64,000 nt of DNA, taken from NCBI GenBank assembly GCA_964427535.1, contig CAYRVF010000007.1:1-64000 (forward strand). Reading direction: 5' to 3'. Every line of letters starts with the position of its first letter. Position 1 is the stretch's first letter. Below are positions 25,147 through 33,665 of the stretch, in pieces. A program made the translations under genes and the position numbers. Origin of the DNA: CAYRVF01 sp964427535 (GTDB lineage: Bacteria > Chloroflexota > Ktedonobacteria > Ktedonobacterales > JADMIN01). Under the pieces are notes generated by a model that did not search any database, was not told the DNA's origin, and saw only the letters and a list, made by a program, of their open reading frames with translations.

Positions 25147-26454
25147 TCATGACCCGCCGCCGAATTGCTGCCAGAGGAAGTAGGCGCTGATGGCAGTGAT
25201 GAGGAGGGTTGTCGCCCAGCCAATCGTAGTGAGCACCTTGCCAATCCGATACTGCCCCATGATACGCCGGCTGCGTGCGACGAGCAGCAAAAAGACCAGG
25301 CTGATCGGTGTCCCCAGACCACCCGCGATGCTGGCGATGAACAGAAGCTGGATGGGAGAGATGTTCGTGAACGAGATGATGACCGCCACCAACATGGTTA
25401 CCACCACCGCCGCATAGAAGAGCGGAGCAGTCCACACCCTCTCCGAGAGACTGCTGCGCCAGCCAAACTCTTGGCCGAGGATGTAGGCTGTCGAGGCTGC
25501 CAGCACGGGAACGGCGAGCACAGCGGACGCGAGCAGGCCGATCGCGAAGAGGTCCGTGGCCAGCGGTCCAGCGACAGGGGCGAGCGCTTGCGCGGCCTGT
25601 TGGGCCGTCTGCACTTGTATGTGGTGGGCGCCGAGCGTCGCGCCCGCGCAGATGAGGGTAAACCAGAAGATCGCCACCGCGTAGAACATCCCAAAGCCGG
25701 CATCTGCCCGTGCCAATCCCAACTGTGTAACGGGCGTTCCCTCCTCCGACTCCTCGATGGTCTCCCACACGTAGGCGTAACTCGTCAGCGTCGTGCCGAG
25801 CAGGGCCAAGGCGCCCTGGATGTAGACAGGATCAAAGGAAATCTGCGGGACAATCGTGTCGTGCAGCACCGCCCCCCAGTCGGGGTGCGCCAGGAATGCT
25901 GAGACGATGTAGGCAGCGAAGACCAGCAGTACGTAGCGTAATATCCGTTCGACGGTCCGGTAGCTGCCGAACAGCAGGATGCCGAGCAGTACGACGGCGA
26001 AGGGAATGACAGCCACCTGGCGCGGCACATGCAAGAGAATACTGAGCGCGTCCGCCCCGGCCCCCAGGTCGGCGCCAATCGTCACCAGATTGACCGCTAC
26101 GACCGCAACCAGCAGCACCAGCCCCAGGCCGCGGCCATATGTCGCACGGACCACCTGCTGCAACCCGCTTTTCGTCACGACCCCGATCTGCGCGCTAATG
26201 ATCTGAATCGCGGCCAGCATTGGGTAGAGCAGGACCATCAGCCACGAGAGACGGTAGACTGTGGTGGCGCCGATCACGGTGATGCTGGCCACGGTGGTTG
26301 GATCGTTGTCGCTCGCCCCAGAGATAAGGCCAGGGCCCAGCGCCCTGAGATACGCGCCCCAACCCGGCCGGCGGCCATGTGACTGAGGACCCTGCCGCTG
26401 ATCTGGTTGTTCGGCTGGTTGTTCGTTACCTGCTGCGCTGGGCTGTGTCGCCAT
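25147..26454 (-). CDS. Nramp-superfamily divalent-cation transporter, divergent metal site
   Basis: 435 residues with about eleven membrane helices in the LeuT-like Nramp fold. Helix 1 reads GPGLISGASDNDPTT where Mn/Fe transporters have DPGN, so the Asp is kept but the Asn ligand is Thr; helix 6 reads GTTLTSYAYVW where they have GATVMPH, so the Met ligand is Thr. Loss of Asn and Met is seen in Nramp-related proteins that do not carry Mn/Fe, such as Mg-type NRMTs. The 30-residue N-terminus is Gln/Pro-rich. Start ATG 26454, with AAGGA upstream. Third gene of an apparent Nramp-membrane protein-Nramp group, though 296 bp separate it from the middle gene. Confidence 0.88.
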   Translation of the reverse strand: MATQPSAAGNEQPAEQPDQRQGPQSHGRRPGWGAYLRALGPGLISGASDNDPTTVASITVIGATTVYRLSWLMVLLYPMLAAIQIISAQIGVVTKSGLQQVVRATYGRGLGLVLLVAVVAVNLVTIGADLGAGADALSILLHVPRQVAVIPFAVVLLGILLFGSYRTVERILRYVLLVFAAYIVSAFLAHPDWGAVLHDTIVPQISFDPVYIQGALALLGTTLTSYAYVWETIEESEEGTPVTQLGLARADAGFGMFYAVAIFWFTLICAGATLGAHHIQVQTAQQAAQALAPVAGPLATDLFAIGLLASAVLAVPVLAASTAYILGQEFGWRSSLSERVWTAPLFYAAVVVTMLVAVIISFTNISPIQLLFIASIAGGLGTPISLVFLLLVARSRRIMGQYRIGKVLTTIGWATTLLITAISAYFLWQQFGGGS

Positions 26455-26750
26455 GATCAGGTATCCTTCCGCGTGTTCTGGGACTGTCCGTGTCCACACC
26501 GCAGCGCAGCGTGATCCTTGGCTCGGTGATGGGGGTAGGGCGAACCTGGGCACCACAATGGAGAACAATGGAGAAAGCCGATGAGAGGACATGTGAGTAC
26601 CATGTGTACTCGTCGTCCTGTGGGAGGCATGAACCATGCCATCCAGACGGCTGGCTGTCTTGAACATGCAGGCCGTGAGGATGCTCGGCGAGCGAGCCTG
26701 TGGGGATACTGTCGCCAGATCGTGGCCATAGTCATCATACATACAGACGC

Positions 26751-27200
26751 CTATGATGCGGGACGCACGCGCTTGGCTCCGGGCAGGGCGCGGTCGGGGG
26801 GATGGCGAGGCGCGCGGTAGGTCCACCAGGCCCATCCAAACAGTCCCATGCCGACAAGCTCTGTTACAATCGCTAGAATCCGCGTGACGAGCGGAGTCGG
26901 AAGCACGGAGATCGCGATCACCATGAGCGCGAGTGCGGGAAGCATGGACCACACGATGACACCGACCCCTCGTTTACTGGTGCTGTCTGCTGGCGCCGAC
27001 CAGAAGAAGAAATCCAGCCCTGACGGGATCAAGACCAGACCGAAGAAGACCACCACGAGGGCCGTCACCAGCCACACCTGGTTGAGATGCTGGAAGCTGG
27101 GCACGATGGCCAACACCCAGCCAGCGAACATCAACAGTGAGCCGAGGAGCGCCCTGCGCAGGACCGTGGGCGGCGGCTGCGGCGGCAATCGAGACTGCAT
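26751..27200 (-). CDS. Small four-helix membrane protein between two Nramp-like genes
   Basis: 149 residues with four hydrophobic segments (about 19-38, 43-65, 80-100 and 107-128) and a basic C-terminal tail ending AKRVRPAS. GGAGGG lies about seven bases before ATG 27200. The upstream Nramp gene stops 30 bp before this start, so co-transcription is likely. No family recognised; it could be an accessory or regulatory subunit of the transporters. The 296 bp following it hold no gene that I can support. Confidence 0.7.
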   Translation of the reverse strand: MQSRLPPQPPPTVLRRALLGSLLMFAGWVLAIVPSFQHLNQVWLVTALVVVFFGLVLIPSGLDFFFWSAPADSTSKRGVGVIVWSMLPALALMVIAISVLPTPLVTRILAIVTELVGMGLFGWAWWTYRAPRHPPDRALPGAKRVRPAS

Positions 27201-27230
27201 GGGAACCCTCCGCGCGGGCACTAGGACCAA

Positions 27231-28601
27231 CTAGGACCAGAAGGTGGTATAGATCAGGGCGATCGCGGCCAGGCTCATGATCACCACCGTCCCCCAGCCG
27301 GCGACGTTGAGGAGACGACCATTGACATTCGCGCCCATCACGTCGCGCTTGTTCGAGACGATTAGCAACAAAGCCAGCAGCGGCGGCGCCAGAATGCCGT
27401 TGAGCGCGGCGGCGAGCACCAGCGCTTGGATCGGATTGATGCCGACGAAGTTGATCGCCATGCCGCTCAGCATCGACGCCGCCAGCACGGAATAAAAGGG
27501 CAGCGTGCGTCCGGGTTGCGGGTGCGTGCCTTGTCCCCAGCCAAACAACTGCGCCACCGCGTCGGCTGCCGAGCCCGCGAGGGCCGGCACGGTCAGCATG
27601 CCGGCGCCGACCATGCCCAGGCCCCAGATCAGGGTGGCGCTCCTGCCCAGAAACGGGACGAGTGCCTTGGCTGCATCGGTCGCTGAGTTCACATTGCGGA
27701 TGCCCGCCCGGAAAAGGGTGGCGGCGGTGGAGACTTCGATGAAATAGACGATGACGTTCGAGAAGATCATGCCGACATTTGTGTCGGTCGCCACATCCTT
27801 GAGTTCGGCGTCCAGTGGCACCGACGGGCCAAAGCGGCCGCGCTGCGCGGACTGCTGCAGCTCGCCCTCGACCTCAAGATCGGCCTGCCAGAAGAAGAGA
27901 TAGGGGGAGACATTCCCGCCCAGGGTCGCGACCAGCAAGGACAGAAAGTCGGTGCTCAGGCTGAAGCTCGGCACGAATGTGCCTTTGAGCATCGCGCCTA
28001 GATCCGGCTTGGCCAGGATGGCGGAGACGATATAGGCGATGTGCGCCAGCGTAAGCCACTTGAAGGTGCTGATGAGCAGGGGGTAGCTGCCGAAGATCAG
28101 CAAGGCCAGCACCACTAGCGTCACCGGGACGACGATCACGGCGATGGGCACCGGCACGAACAGGTTGACGGCGGCGGCCATCGCGCCCAGATCAGCTCCC
28201 ATGTTGATTACGTTGGCGACGATCAGGCCCAGCACCGAGAGGTAGACCACGGGCGCCGGGAAGTAGCGGCGGAGCACCTGGGTGAGCCCCTCGCGGTGGA
28301 CGACGGCCACCTTGGCGGAGATGTACTGGGCCGCCGACATCATGGGCACGGTCAGCACCGTCGTCCAGAGCAGCCCGTAGCCGGTCTGTGCGCCCGCCTG
28401 GGCGTACGTGCCGATGGCGGTGGGGTCATCATCGGCGCCGCCGGCGATAAAGCCGGGGCCAAGCACCCTCAGAACGTACTTGATCGTCTGGATCGTCTGG
28501 GTCGCTCGCTTTGTGAGCTCGCCAGTAGGACGCCCTGCCTGCCGCGCGCTTGGGTTGTCGTCATACTCGTGCTGAGGTTCGGGGGAGCGTGTCGCCGACA
28601 T
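27231..28601 (-). CDS. Nramp-superfamily divalent-cation transporter, divergent metal site
   Basis: 456 residues, about eleven membrane helices. Helix 1 reads GPGFIAGGADDDPTAIGT, in which DPTA replaces DPGN, and helix 6 reads GGNVSPYLFFWQADLEVE, in which Ser replaces the Met of MPH. A long hydrophilic insert with QRGRFGPSVPLDAELKDVAT (about 230-255) follows helix 6. The two Nramp-like proteins of this cluster are clearly different from each other and may carry different cations. Start ATG 28601, with AAGGA nine bases upstream; that RBS lies inside a possible pseudoknot. First gene of the probable operon running down to 26751 or 25147. Confidence 0.9.
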   Translation of the reverse strand: MSATRSPEPQHEYDDNPSARQAGRPTGELTKRATQTIQTIKYVLRVLGPGFIAGGADDDPTAIGTYAQAGAQTGYGLLWTTVLTVPMMSAAQYISAKVAVVHREGLTQVLRRYFPAPVVYLSVLGLIVANVINMGADLGAMAAAVNLFVPVPIAVIVVPVTLVVLALLIFGSYPLLISTFKWLTLAHIAYIVSAILAKPDLGAMLKGTFVPSFSLSTDFLSLLVATLGGNVSPYLFFWQADLEVEGELQQSAQRGRFGPSVPLDAELKDVATDTNVGMIFSNVIVYFIEVSTAATLFRAGIRNVNSATDAAKALVPFLGRSATLIWGLGMVGAGMLTVPALAGSAADAVAQLFGWGQGTHPQPGRTLPFYSVLAASMLSGMAINFVGINPIQALVLAAALNGILAPPLLALLLIVSNKRDVMGANVNGRLLNVAGWGTVVIMSLAAIALIYTTFWS

Positions 28602-28609
28602 GGGAACCG

Positions 28610-28675
28610 TCCTTAGTTCGCAAGGTCTGTGTGCCCGATCCGCCTATGCAGAGGAGAGGACTAAGGTCGTGCGAA
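28610..28675 (-). promoter_or_regulatory. Pseudoknot-capable leader sequestering the RBS of the Nramp gene
   Basis: On the minus strand the order is TTCGC (28675-28671), acga, CCTTAG (28666-28661), a 39-base loop, GCGAA (28621-28617) and directly CTAAGG (28616-28611). TTCGC pairs with GCGAA and CCTTAG with CTAAGG; the two helices cross, so the fold is an H-type pseudoknot. CTAAGGA contains the RBS of the Nramp gene, nine bases before its ATG. This would hide the RBS when folded. It matches no riboswitch class I know. Confidence 0.45.
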
Positions 28676-29108
28676 TGTGTGCCACGGCACCGTACCGCTC
28701 ATGACTACTTCCCAGCACAAGCGCACCGGGAATGCTCCTGACCGGCGTGAGTGCTGGGATTCGTGCTCCAGCCCGCGAGTGGGGCGAGTGGATCAGTGGG
28801 CGACAGTGTCAACGATGATGCGATTGCGGCCCGAGCCGGTGTGATGCGTGCGCCAACAGACGAGAGCGAGCGGCGTCTAGCGTCACTCGAGGTTTACTCC
28901 GCAGCATGCAGCGACTAGCCGTAGTCTTCCTTGCTCGCTGAAACCTATCCCGCCGACTCACGCTCCCTGCTCGGTTGCGGCTGTGGATGTCGTGTGCGTG
29001 CCGATTCCCGCGTTGTGCTCTGCGCCCCTCCATGTCGATGGTGCTGCATGTGACGTGCCACACCGGAGTGGGGCCTATGCTCCGCGCCGATAACTGCCAT
29101 CAGCGCGC
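28676..29108. other. Intergenic region without a gene
   Basis: About 430 bp between the stop of the minus-strand response regulator and the leader of the minus-strand Nramp gene. It must hold the Nramp promoter. The short frames are Arg/Cys-rich shadows. No terminator with a T-run or RNA gene was recognised. Confidence 0.5.
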
Positions 29109-29714
29109 TTATAGCCAGCCCTTCTGCTCGGCGGCGTGGGCGGCCTCGATGCGGTTGCGCGCGCCGAGCTTCTGCATGGCGACGGAGAGGTAGTTGCGGA
29201 CGGTGCCCTCCGAGAGGTAGAGCGTCGCGGCGATCTCGGCGATGCTGGCACCGTGCGCGGAAGCGGCTAGCACTTCGCGTTCGCGCTCCGTCAGCGGATT
29301 CTGCCCCTCGCCGAGGGCTGCCGCGGCGAGGGCTGGGTCCACTATCCGCTCGCCTGCCATCGCCCGACGGATCGCCGCCGCGAGTTGGGCCGCAGGAGCA
29401 TCCTTCAGCAGGAAGCCAACCACGCCGCTTTCCATCGCCCGCCGCAGGTAGCCGGGCCGGCCAAACGTCGTGAGGATCAGCACCCGGCACGAGGGCAACG
29501 CCGTCCGTAGCTCAGACGCGGCTGTCAGCCCGTCGATGCCGGGCATCTCAATGTCGAGCAGCGCCACGTCGGGGTGTGCCTCGCGCGCGGCGGCGACCAC
29601 CTCGTCGCCACGCCCCACCTCGGCGACGATCTCGATGTCGCCCTCCAGCGCGAGCAGCGCGGCCAGCGCACCCCGCACCATCGCCTGATCCTCCGCCAGC
29701 AGCACCCGAATCAT
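29109..29714 (-). CDS. NarL/LuxR-family response regulator (DesR-like)
   Basis: 201 residues: receiver domain (1-120) with phospho-acceptor Asp54 in ALLDIEMPGIDG, acidic pocket Glu8/Asp9, Thr in LILTTFG and Lys in FLLKDAP; then a GerE-type helix-turn-helix (about 138-195) with LTEREREVLAASAHGASIAEIAATLYLSEGTVRNYLS. The 4 bp overlap with the upstream kinase (ATGA) shows a two-gene operon. DesR-type regulators usually control membrane lipid genes or a neighbouring ABC transporter; neither is adjacent here, so the target is open. Confidence 0.93.
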   Translation of the reverse strand: MIRVLLAEDQAMVRGALAALLALEGDIEIVAEVGRGDEVVAAAREAHPDVALLDIEMPGIDGLTAASELRTALPSCRVLILTTFGRPGYLRRAMESGVVGFLLKDAPAAQLAAAIRRAMAGERIVDPALAAAALGEGQNPLTEREREVLAASAHGASIAEIAATLYLSEGTVRNYLSVAMQKLGARNRIEAAHAAEQKGWL

Positions 29715-31054
29715 CGCGCCATGCCCTCCCCGGTCTCGTCGGTGACGCTCGCCGCGGGAGCAGACGGCACTGGCGAGACCAGCCTCGGGCGCTCGGCGAC
29801 TGGTGCCGCCGTGTCTTCAGCGCCCGCCTCGCGCCGCTGGGGAAGCGTTATCGCCAGGCGAAAGCCGCTCCCCGGCAGCGGACCCGCCTCGAACGTGCCG
29901 CCCAGTGCCTCCGCGCGTTCGGCGAGGCCGCGTAGCCCGTTCCCGTGTCCGCTGCTCACCTCGGCCTCCGCGGGAGCTGACTCGACGCTGTGTGCGGATG
30001 AGGCGCTGCCCGGCCCATCGTCCACGATCTCAACGCCGACCGAGTCCGCCGCGTGTCGCACACGGATGACGCACGAGCGGGCGCGGCTGTGCCGGATGAC
30101 GTTCGTGACACCCTCGCGCACCGCCCATGAGAGCGCCGCTTCGAGCGGCGACGCAAGCTCGCGCTGCGCCTCGCCATCGGTTTCAAAGGAGCACGCGATT
30201 CCGGCGGCGGCCAGCAGCACCTCGGCATTGTTGAGCTCTCCGGCAAGTGTCGGTTGCCGGTAGGCCGCGACCGCCTCGCGCACCTCCTGCAGCGCCGCGC
30301 GAGACACCCGCTCGATATCGGCGATCTCGGCCGCCGCGCGCTCTGGGGCTACCTCGATCAGGCGCCGGGCAAGCTCGCTCTTGAGCGTGATCAGCGAGAG
30401 GTTGTGTCCAAGCAGATCGTGCAGGTCGCGGGCGATGCGCAGGCGCTCCTCCGAGATACCCGCCACACGCGCCATTTCCTCACGCTGCTGGCGCAGTAGG
30501 CGCGTGGCCGAGACGGAGGTGACGACCGTGAGCGTCGCGGTGCAGGTCAAGGCGATGACGATCACCGCGTTGATGCCCTGTGAGACCGTGGCGCCGATAA
30601 GTCCCCCGATGATCAGCAGCACGACGACCACGCCCGCGATCGTCGCCAGCGCCTGACGTATCGGCAGGTAGCCCGAGACGGCGGCGCACGTGTAGACGAA
30701 CAGCGACCCCCATTGGACGCCGTCGGCAAGCATCAGCACGACGGCGAGCACGGTCATCGCGAACACCGGCAGCCAGCGCACCGGCCCAGTCACGCGAGTC
30801 GGAATCGTGATGCTGGCGATATTCCGGGCGTTGTAGTAGCCCACGCTCAGATAGATGGCGAAGAACACGGCGGTGCCGAGCAGGGTGAGGCTCAGCCGCA
30901 CCGGGCTTGGATGCGACTGGAAGAGTTCGACGAGCGGCGCCACCATGAACGCCAACCAGACCATCCAGAGCATCCACCACGTATAGACGGCACGACGTGA
31001 CGCCGGTCGCACTCCCCGTGTCGTCCGCTGGAGTTCTGTGCGTGGCATGCGCAT
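29711..31054 (-). CDS. DesK-type sensor histidine kinase
   Basis: 447 residues. About five or six hydrophobic helices occupy residues 24-185, with almost no extracellular domain, as in membrane-sensing DesK kinases. The HisKA_3 dimerisation motif ERLRIARDLHDLLGHNLSLI (His near residue 213) is followed by an ATPase domain with DDGPGS and GNGLRGLAERAEALGGTF. The C-terminal 45 residues are Pro/Ala-rich and dispensable-looking. AGGAG lies six bases before ATG 31054. It overlaps the response regulator gene by four bases. A perfect palindrome over its probable -35 suggests autoregulation. Confidence 0.92.
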   Translation of the reverse strand: MRMPRTELQRTTRGVRPASRRAVYTWWMLWMVWLAFMVAPLVELFQSHPSPVRLSLTLLGTAVFFAIYLSVGYYNARNIASITIPTRVTGPVRWLPVFAMTVLAVVLMLADGVQWGSLFVYTCAAVSGYLPIRQALATIAGVVVVLLIIGGLIGATVSQGINAVIVIALTCTATLTVVTSVSATRLLRQQREEMARVAGISEERLRIARDLHDLLGHNLSLITLKSELARRLIEVAPERAAAEIADIERVSRAALQEVREAVAAYRQPTLAGELNNAEVLLAAAGIACSFETDGEAQRELASPLEAALSWAVREGVTNVIRHSRARSCVIRVRHAADSVGVEIVDDGPGSASSAHSVESAPAEAEVSSGHGNGLRGLAERAEALGGTFEAGPLPGSGFRLAITLPQRREAGAEDTAAPVAERPRLVSPVPSAPAASVTDETGEGMAR

Positions 31055-31125
31055 CTCTCGCGCTCCTCGTGCTGCTCCGTCTCGCTTCGTCGCCTCTCCG
31101 GTTCTTCGCGGGAGTGGTTAGGTTC

Positions 31126-31158
31126 AGTGTAGCATCTTCGCCGCATGACAAATGTCAT
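31126..31158 (-). promoter_or_regulatory. Promoter/operator of the DesK-DesR-like operon
   Basis: ATGACA-AA-TGTCAT (31145-31158) is a perfect palindrome with a two-base spacer. On the minus strand it covers the -35 position relative to a TACACT -10 (31131-31126). Inverted TGACA/TGTCA repeats of this size are plausible sites for NarL-type regulators. It also lies about 135 bp before the divergent membrane-protein gene. Confidence 0.45.
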
Positions 31159-31293
31159 CACAATCTGCTGATGCGCCTCACTACGCGCAGTGAGTGCGGG
31201 CCGCTACACTGCGAGTGTCGGCAGGAAGAGCACGGCCGCTAGAGCAGTTGCGAGCGACAGAGCCTTCCGCCAGTAAGAGAAAGGCAGCTTGTC

Positions 31294-31746
31294 ATGGCGA
31301 CACAGCCGGCGCGTAGCTCGATCTTTACCGCACAGGTCACGGCACTCTTCCTGTCCGCGATTGGCTGGGGCTGGAATAGTGGCACTCAGGCACAGCCGAT
31401 CACCGCATGGTGGGGGATCATCGCGGATATTATGCACATGTTGCCGCTGGTCATCCTGGTGCCGCTGAGCCTGAGCTTCATCAACGCAGCCGTCGCGGGC
31501 AAGGTTGCTCCTCGCGGCATCCGCAACAGCATCACCGCGCTCGCCTTGTTCGCGACGCTCGTGACGGTCGTCTTCGTCGTGCTCGGCATCATCTTTCCCG
31601 ATCCAAATGCGGTGGGTGTCCATACCTTCGAGGACGCGATGCCGGCAATGGTGATGAACGCCGGAACGCTCCTATGGCTGGTCACGCTGGTGGCCAGCAG
31701 ACGGAGCGCGGGCGTGGCGCCGATCGCCGAGCGGGTGCCCGCCTAG
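31294..31746 (+). CDS. Small integral membrane protein of unknown function
   Basis: 150 residues with four hydrophobic segments (about 10-27, 40-68, 80-103 and 116-135) and a short hydrophilic tail. AAAGG about ten bases before the ATG is a weak RBS. The gene is divergent from the DesK/DesR-like operon and followed by a strong terminator, so it is a single-gene unit and a natural candidate target of that system. No family recognised. Confidence 0.65.
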   Translation: MATQPARSSIFTAQVTALFLSAIGWGWNSGTQAQPITAWWGIIADIMHMLPLVILVPLSLSFINAAVAGKVAPRGIRNSITALALFATLVTVVFVVLGIIFPDPNAVGVHTFEDAMPAMVMNAGTLLWLVTLVASRRSAGVAPIAERVPA

Positions 31747-31774
31747 CCCCTAAAGATCAGCGCTCGTATCTCAC

Positions 31775-31819
31775 GGTCTCTGGCGGACGCCTCAGTTGCG
31801 TCCGCCAGAGACCTGTTTT
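31775..31819 (+). terminator. Strong intrinsic terminator
   Basis: GGTCTCTGGCGGACGC (31775-31790), a seven-base loop and its perfect complement GCGTCCGCCAGAGACC (31798-31813), then TGTTTT. A sixteen-pair stem, 28 bp after the membrane-protein stop. Confidence 0.9.
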
Positions 31820-31973
31820 CTGCGTGCAGCGTGCCTTCACGGCTGAGTGTTGGTACGGTCTATGCTCGCCGCACGGAGTACTGTGCTCTCCTCACCTCTG
31901 CTCCGGCGACGATGCCGGGCACAACGCGGGCAAGGCTGCTCGTGATGATGGTCACTGAACGCTCTGACTCCGA

Positions 31974-32001
31974 TTGACCTACTCGCATACATGCGTAGAA
32001 A
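31974..32001 (+). promoter_or_regulatory. Promoter of the DHA2 exporter gene
   Basis: TTGACC (31974-31979), 16-base spacer, TAGAAA (31996-32001). Transcription would start near 32008, only about five bases before ATG 32013, implying an almost leaderless message. This supports the downstream start codon for the exporter. Confidence 0.5.
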
Positions 32002-32012
32002 CGATCTGTTCT

Positions 32013-33626
32013 ATGGCATCTCAGCGAACCAGCACAGCGGGCGGCGCGCCAGGGAGGACGACCAGCGACGTCAACCGCTATATGGTTCTCTTTACGGTCG
32101 TCTTCGGCGCGTTCGCCTCTATCCTCGACTCGACCATCGTCAATACCGCTCTGCCGACGATTCAGCATGACTTTCACTCGGACCTGCACACCGCCTCGTA
32201 CGTGGCGACGGCCTATATTCTCGCCGCCGGTGTGGTCGTACCACTCTCGGCGTTCTTCTCAAATCGATTCGGCATCAAGAAGACCTATCTGACCTCGCTC
32301 ATCCTCTTCACGCTGGGCTCGGCGCTGTGCGGCCTCGCACCAAATATGGGGCTGTTGATCGTCTTCCGTGTGCTCCAGGGCGCGGGCGGCGCGGCGCTCT
32401 TCCCGCTCTCGTTTGCCATCCTCTTCGACGTCTTTTCCGATCAGGAGCGTGGCAAGGCCAACGGTATCTTTGGCATTCCAGTGCTGGTGGCGCCCGCCAT
32501 CGGTCCGACGGTCGGCGGCTACATTGTGGAATACATCGACTGGCGCTGGGTGTTTTACGTCAACCTTCCGATCGGGATTATCGGCGTGGTCATGGGGATG
32601 CGGTACCTTCGCGAGCGAGTCAGCCAGCCACATCGCCGGTTCGACCTGCCCGGCTTTGTGTTCGCGGGCAGCGGACTCGGGCTGCTGCTCTTTGGCCTCT
32701 CAAATCTGGCCTATAACGGGCTCGGGGACGTGACGTTGGTTTCTGGCCCCATCGTCGTTTCGATCGTCTTGCTGGCCGCGTTCCTCTGGGTCGAGCTGCA
32801 TCGCGAGCAGCCGTTGCTGGATTTGCGGCTCTACACCTACCGCAACTTCTTGCTCGGCAACATCATCACCTGGGTCGCCACCATTGGCCTGTTTGGTCCG
32901 GCATTTCTGCTGCCAGAATACCTGCAGACGCTACGCGACCTCTCGCCATTCAATGCCGGATTGCTGCTACTCTTTCAGGGAGTCGGCGCGATTCTAGGCT
33001 CCATCGCCAGCGGCCAGCTCTACAACCGGCTCGGACCGCGCGTGCTGATATATGTGGGCGCGGTGCTGTCACTGGTGACGGGGTACGTCCTTGCCGGCTG
33101 GGCAGGCGAGCTTGGCGCGCTTGCCATCCTGCCGTGGATTCTCTTCCCGCGCGGCGTGGGGCTGCCGCTTCTGGCGCAGCCGACGAATACCGCCGCGCTC
33201 GACGGCATCTATGGGCCGAAGCTCCCCGAGGCGACCACGCTGAACGTCGTCGCGCGCAACGTCGTGGCCTCGCTCGCTATCGCCGTGCTGACGAACATTC
33301 TGGCGCAGCGGACGACGTACTACCTCGCGCAGCTCGGCGCGGCGTCGGTACGGTTCGGCGCCATCACCGCCACAGTTGGTGCAGCGCACGAGCCTGCCGC
33401 CGCGGTGCGCGCGCAGGCGCTCGCCTATCACGACGTGTTTCTGGTGACGGCGCTGAGCATCGTCCCGGCGTTCGTGCTGGCCGCCTACATCCGCTGGTCG
33501 CGGCGGGCGGCAAGCGAAAACGTCGGCGCTACACCCGAGGATCCCAAAGCGGTCAAATGCCGTGAGAGCTATCCCAAGACCGGCGCGACCGGCGAGATTG
33601 AGGCGCAGGCCACGGGCACGGCGTAG
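32013..33626 (+). CDS. DHA2-family MFS multidrug exporter (EmrB/QacA type)
   Basis: 537 residues with about fourteen membrane helices. Helix 1 holds LDSTIVNTALPTIQ (motif D1 of the family), the loop 2-3 region follows SNRFGIKKTYLTSLI, helix 4 FRVLQGAGGAALFPL and helix 5 GIPVLVAPAIGPTVGGYI (antiporter motif C). These are drug/proton antiporters that export lipophilic compounds or bile-acid-like toxins. The final 60 residues are hydrophilic. Start chosen at ATG 32013 since the promoter overlaps the upstream in-frame TTG; no strong RBS. No adaptor (EmrA) or regulator gene is adjacent. Confidence 0.88.
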   Translation: MASQRTSTAGGAPGRTTSDVNRYMVLFTVVFGAFASILDSTIVNTALPTIQHDFHSDLHTASYVATAYILAAGVVVPLSAFFSNRFGIKKTYLTSLILFTLGSALCGLAPNMGLLIVFRVLQGAGGAALFPLSFAILFDVFSDQERGKANGIFGIPVLVAPAIGPTVGGYIVEYIDWRWVFYVNLPIGIIGVVMGMRYLRERVSQPHRRFDLPGFVFAGSGLGLLLFGLSNLAYNGLGDVTLVSGPIVVSIVLLAAFLWVELHREQPLLDLRLYTYRNFLLGNIITWVATIGLFGPAFLLPEYLQTLRDLSPFNAGLLLLFQGVGAILGSIASGQLYNRLGPRVLIYVGAVLSLVTGYVLAGWAGELGALAILPWILFPRGVGLPLLAQPTNTAALDGIYGPKLPEATTLNVVARNVVASLAIAVLTNILAQRTTYYLAQLGAASVRFGAITATVGAAHEPAAAVRAQALAYHDVFLVTALSIVPAFVLAAYIRWSRRAASENVGATPEDPKAVKCRESYPKTGATGEIEAQATGTA

Positions 33627-33665
33627 CGCGACGCGGCCATCCTCCGCAGCGTCGGGAGCTGGAGG

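Noticed and set aside
25147..26952. Longer start for the Nramp gene (601 residues)
   Set aside because: The extra 166 residues are Arg/Ser/His-rich without homology, while ATG 26454 has an RBS and leads into a normal Nramp N-terminus.
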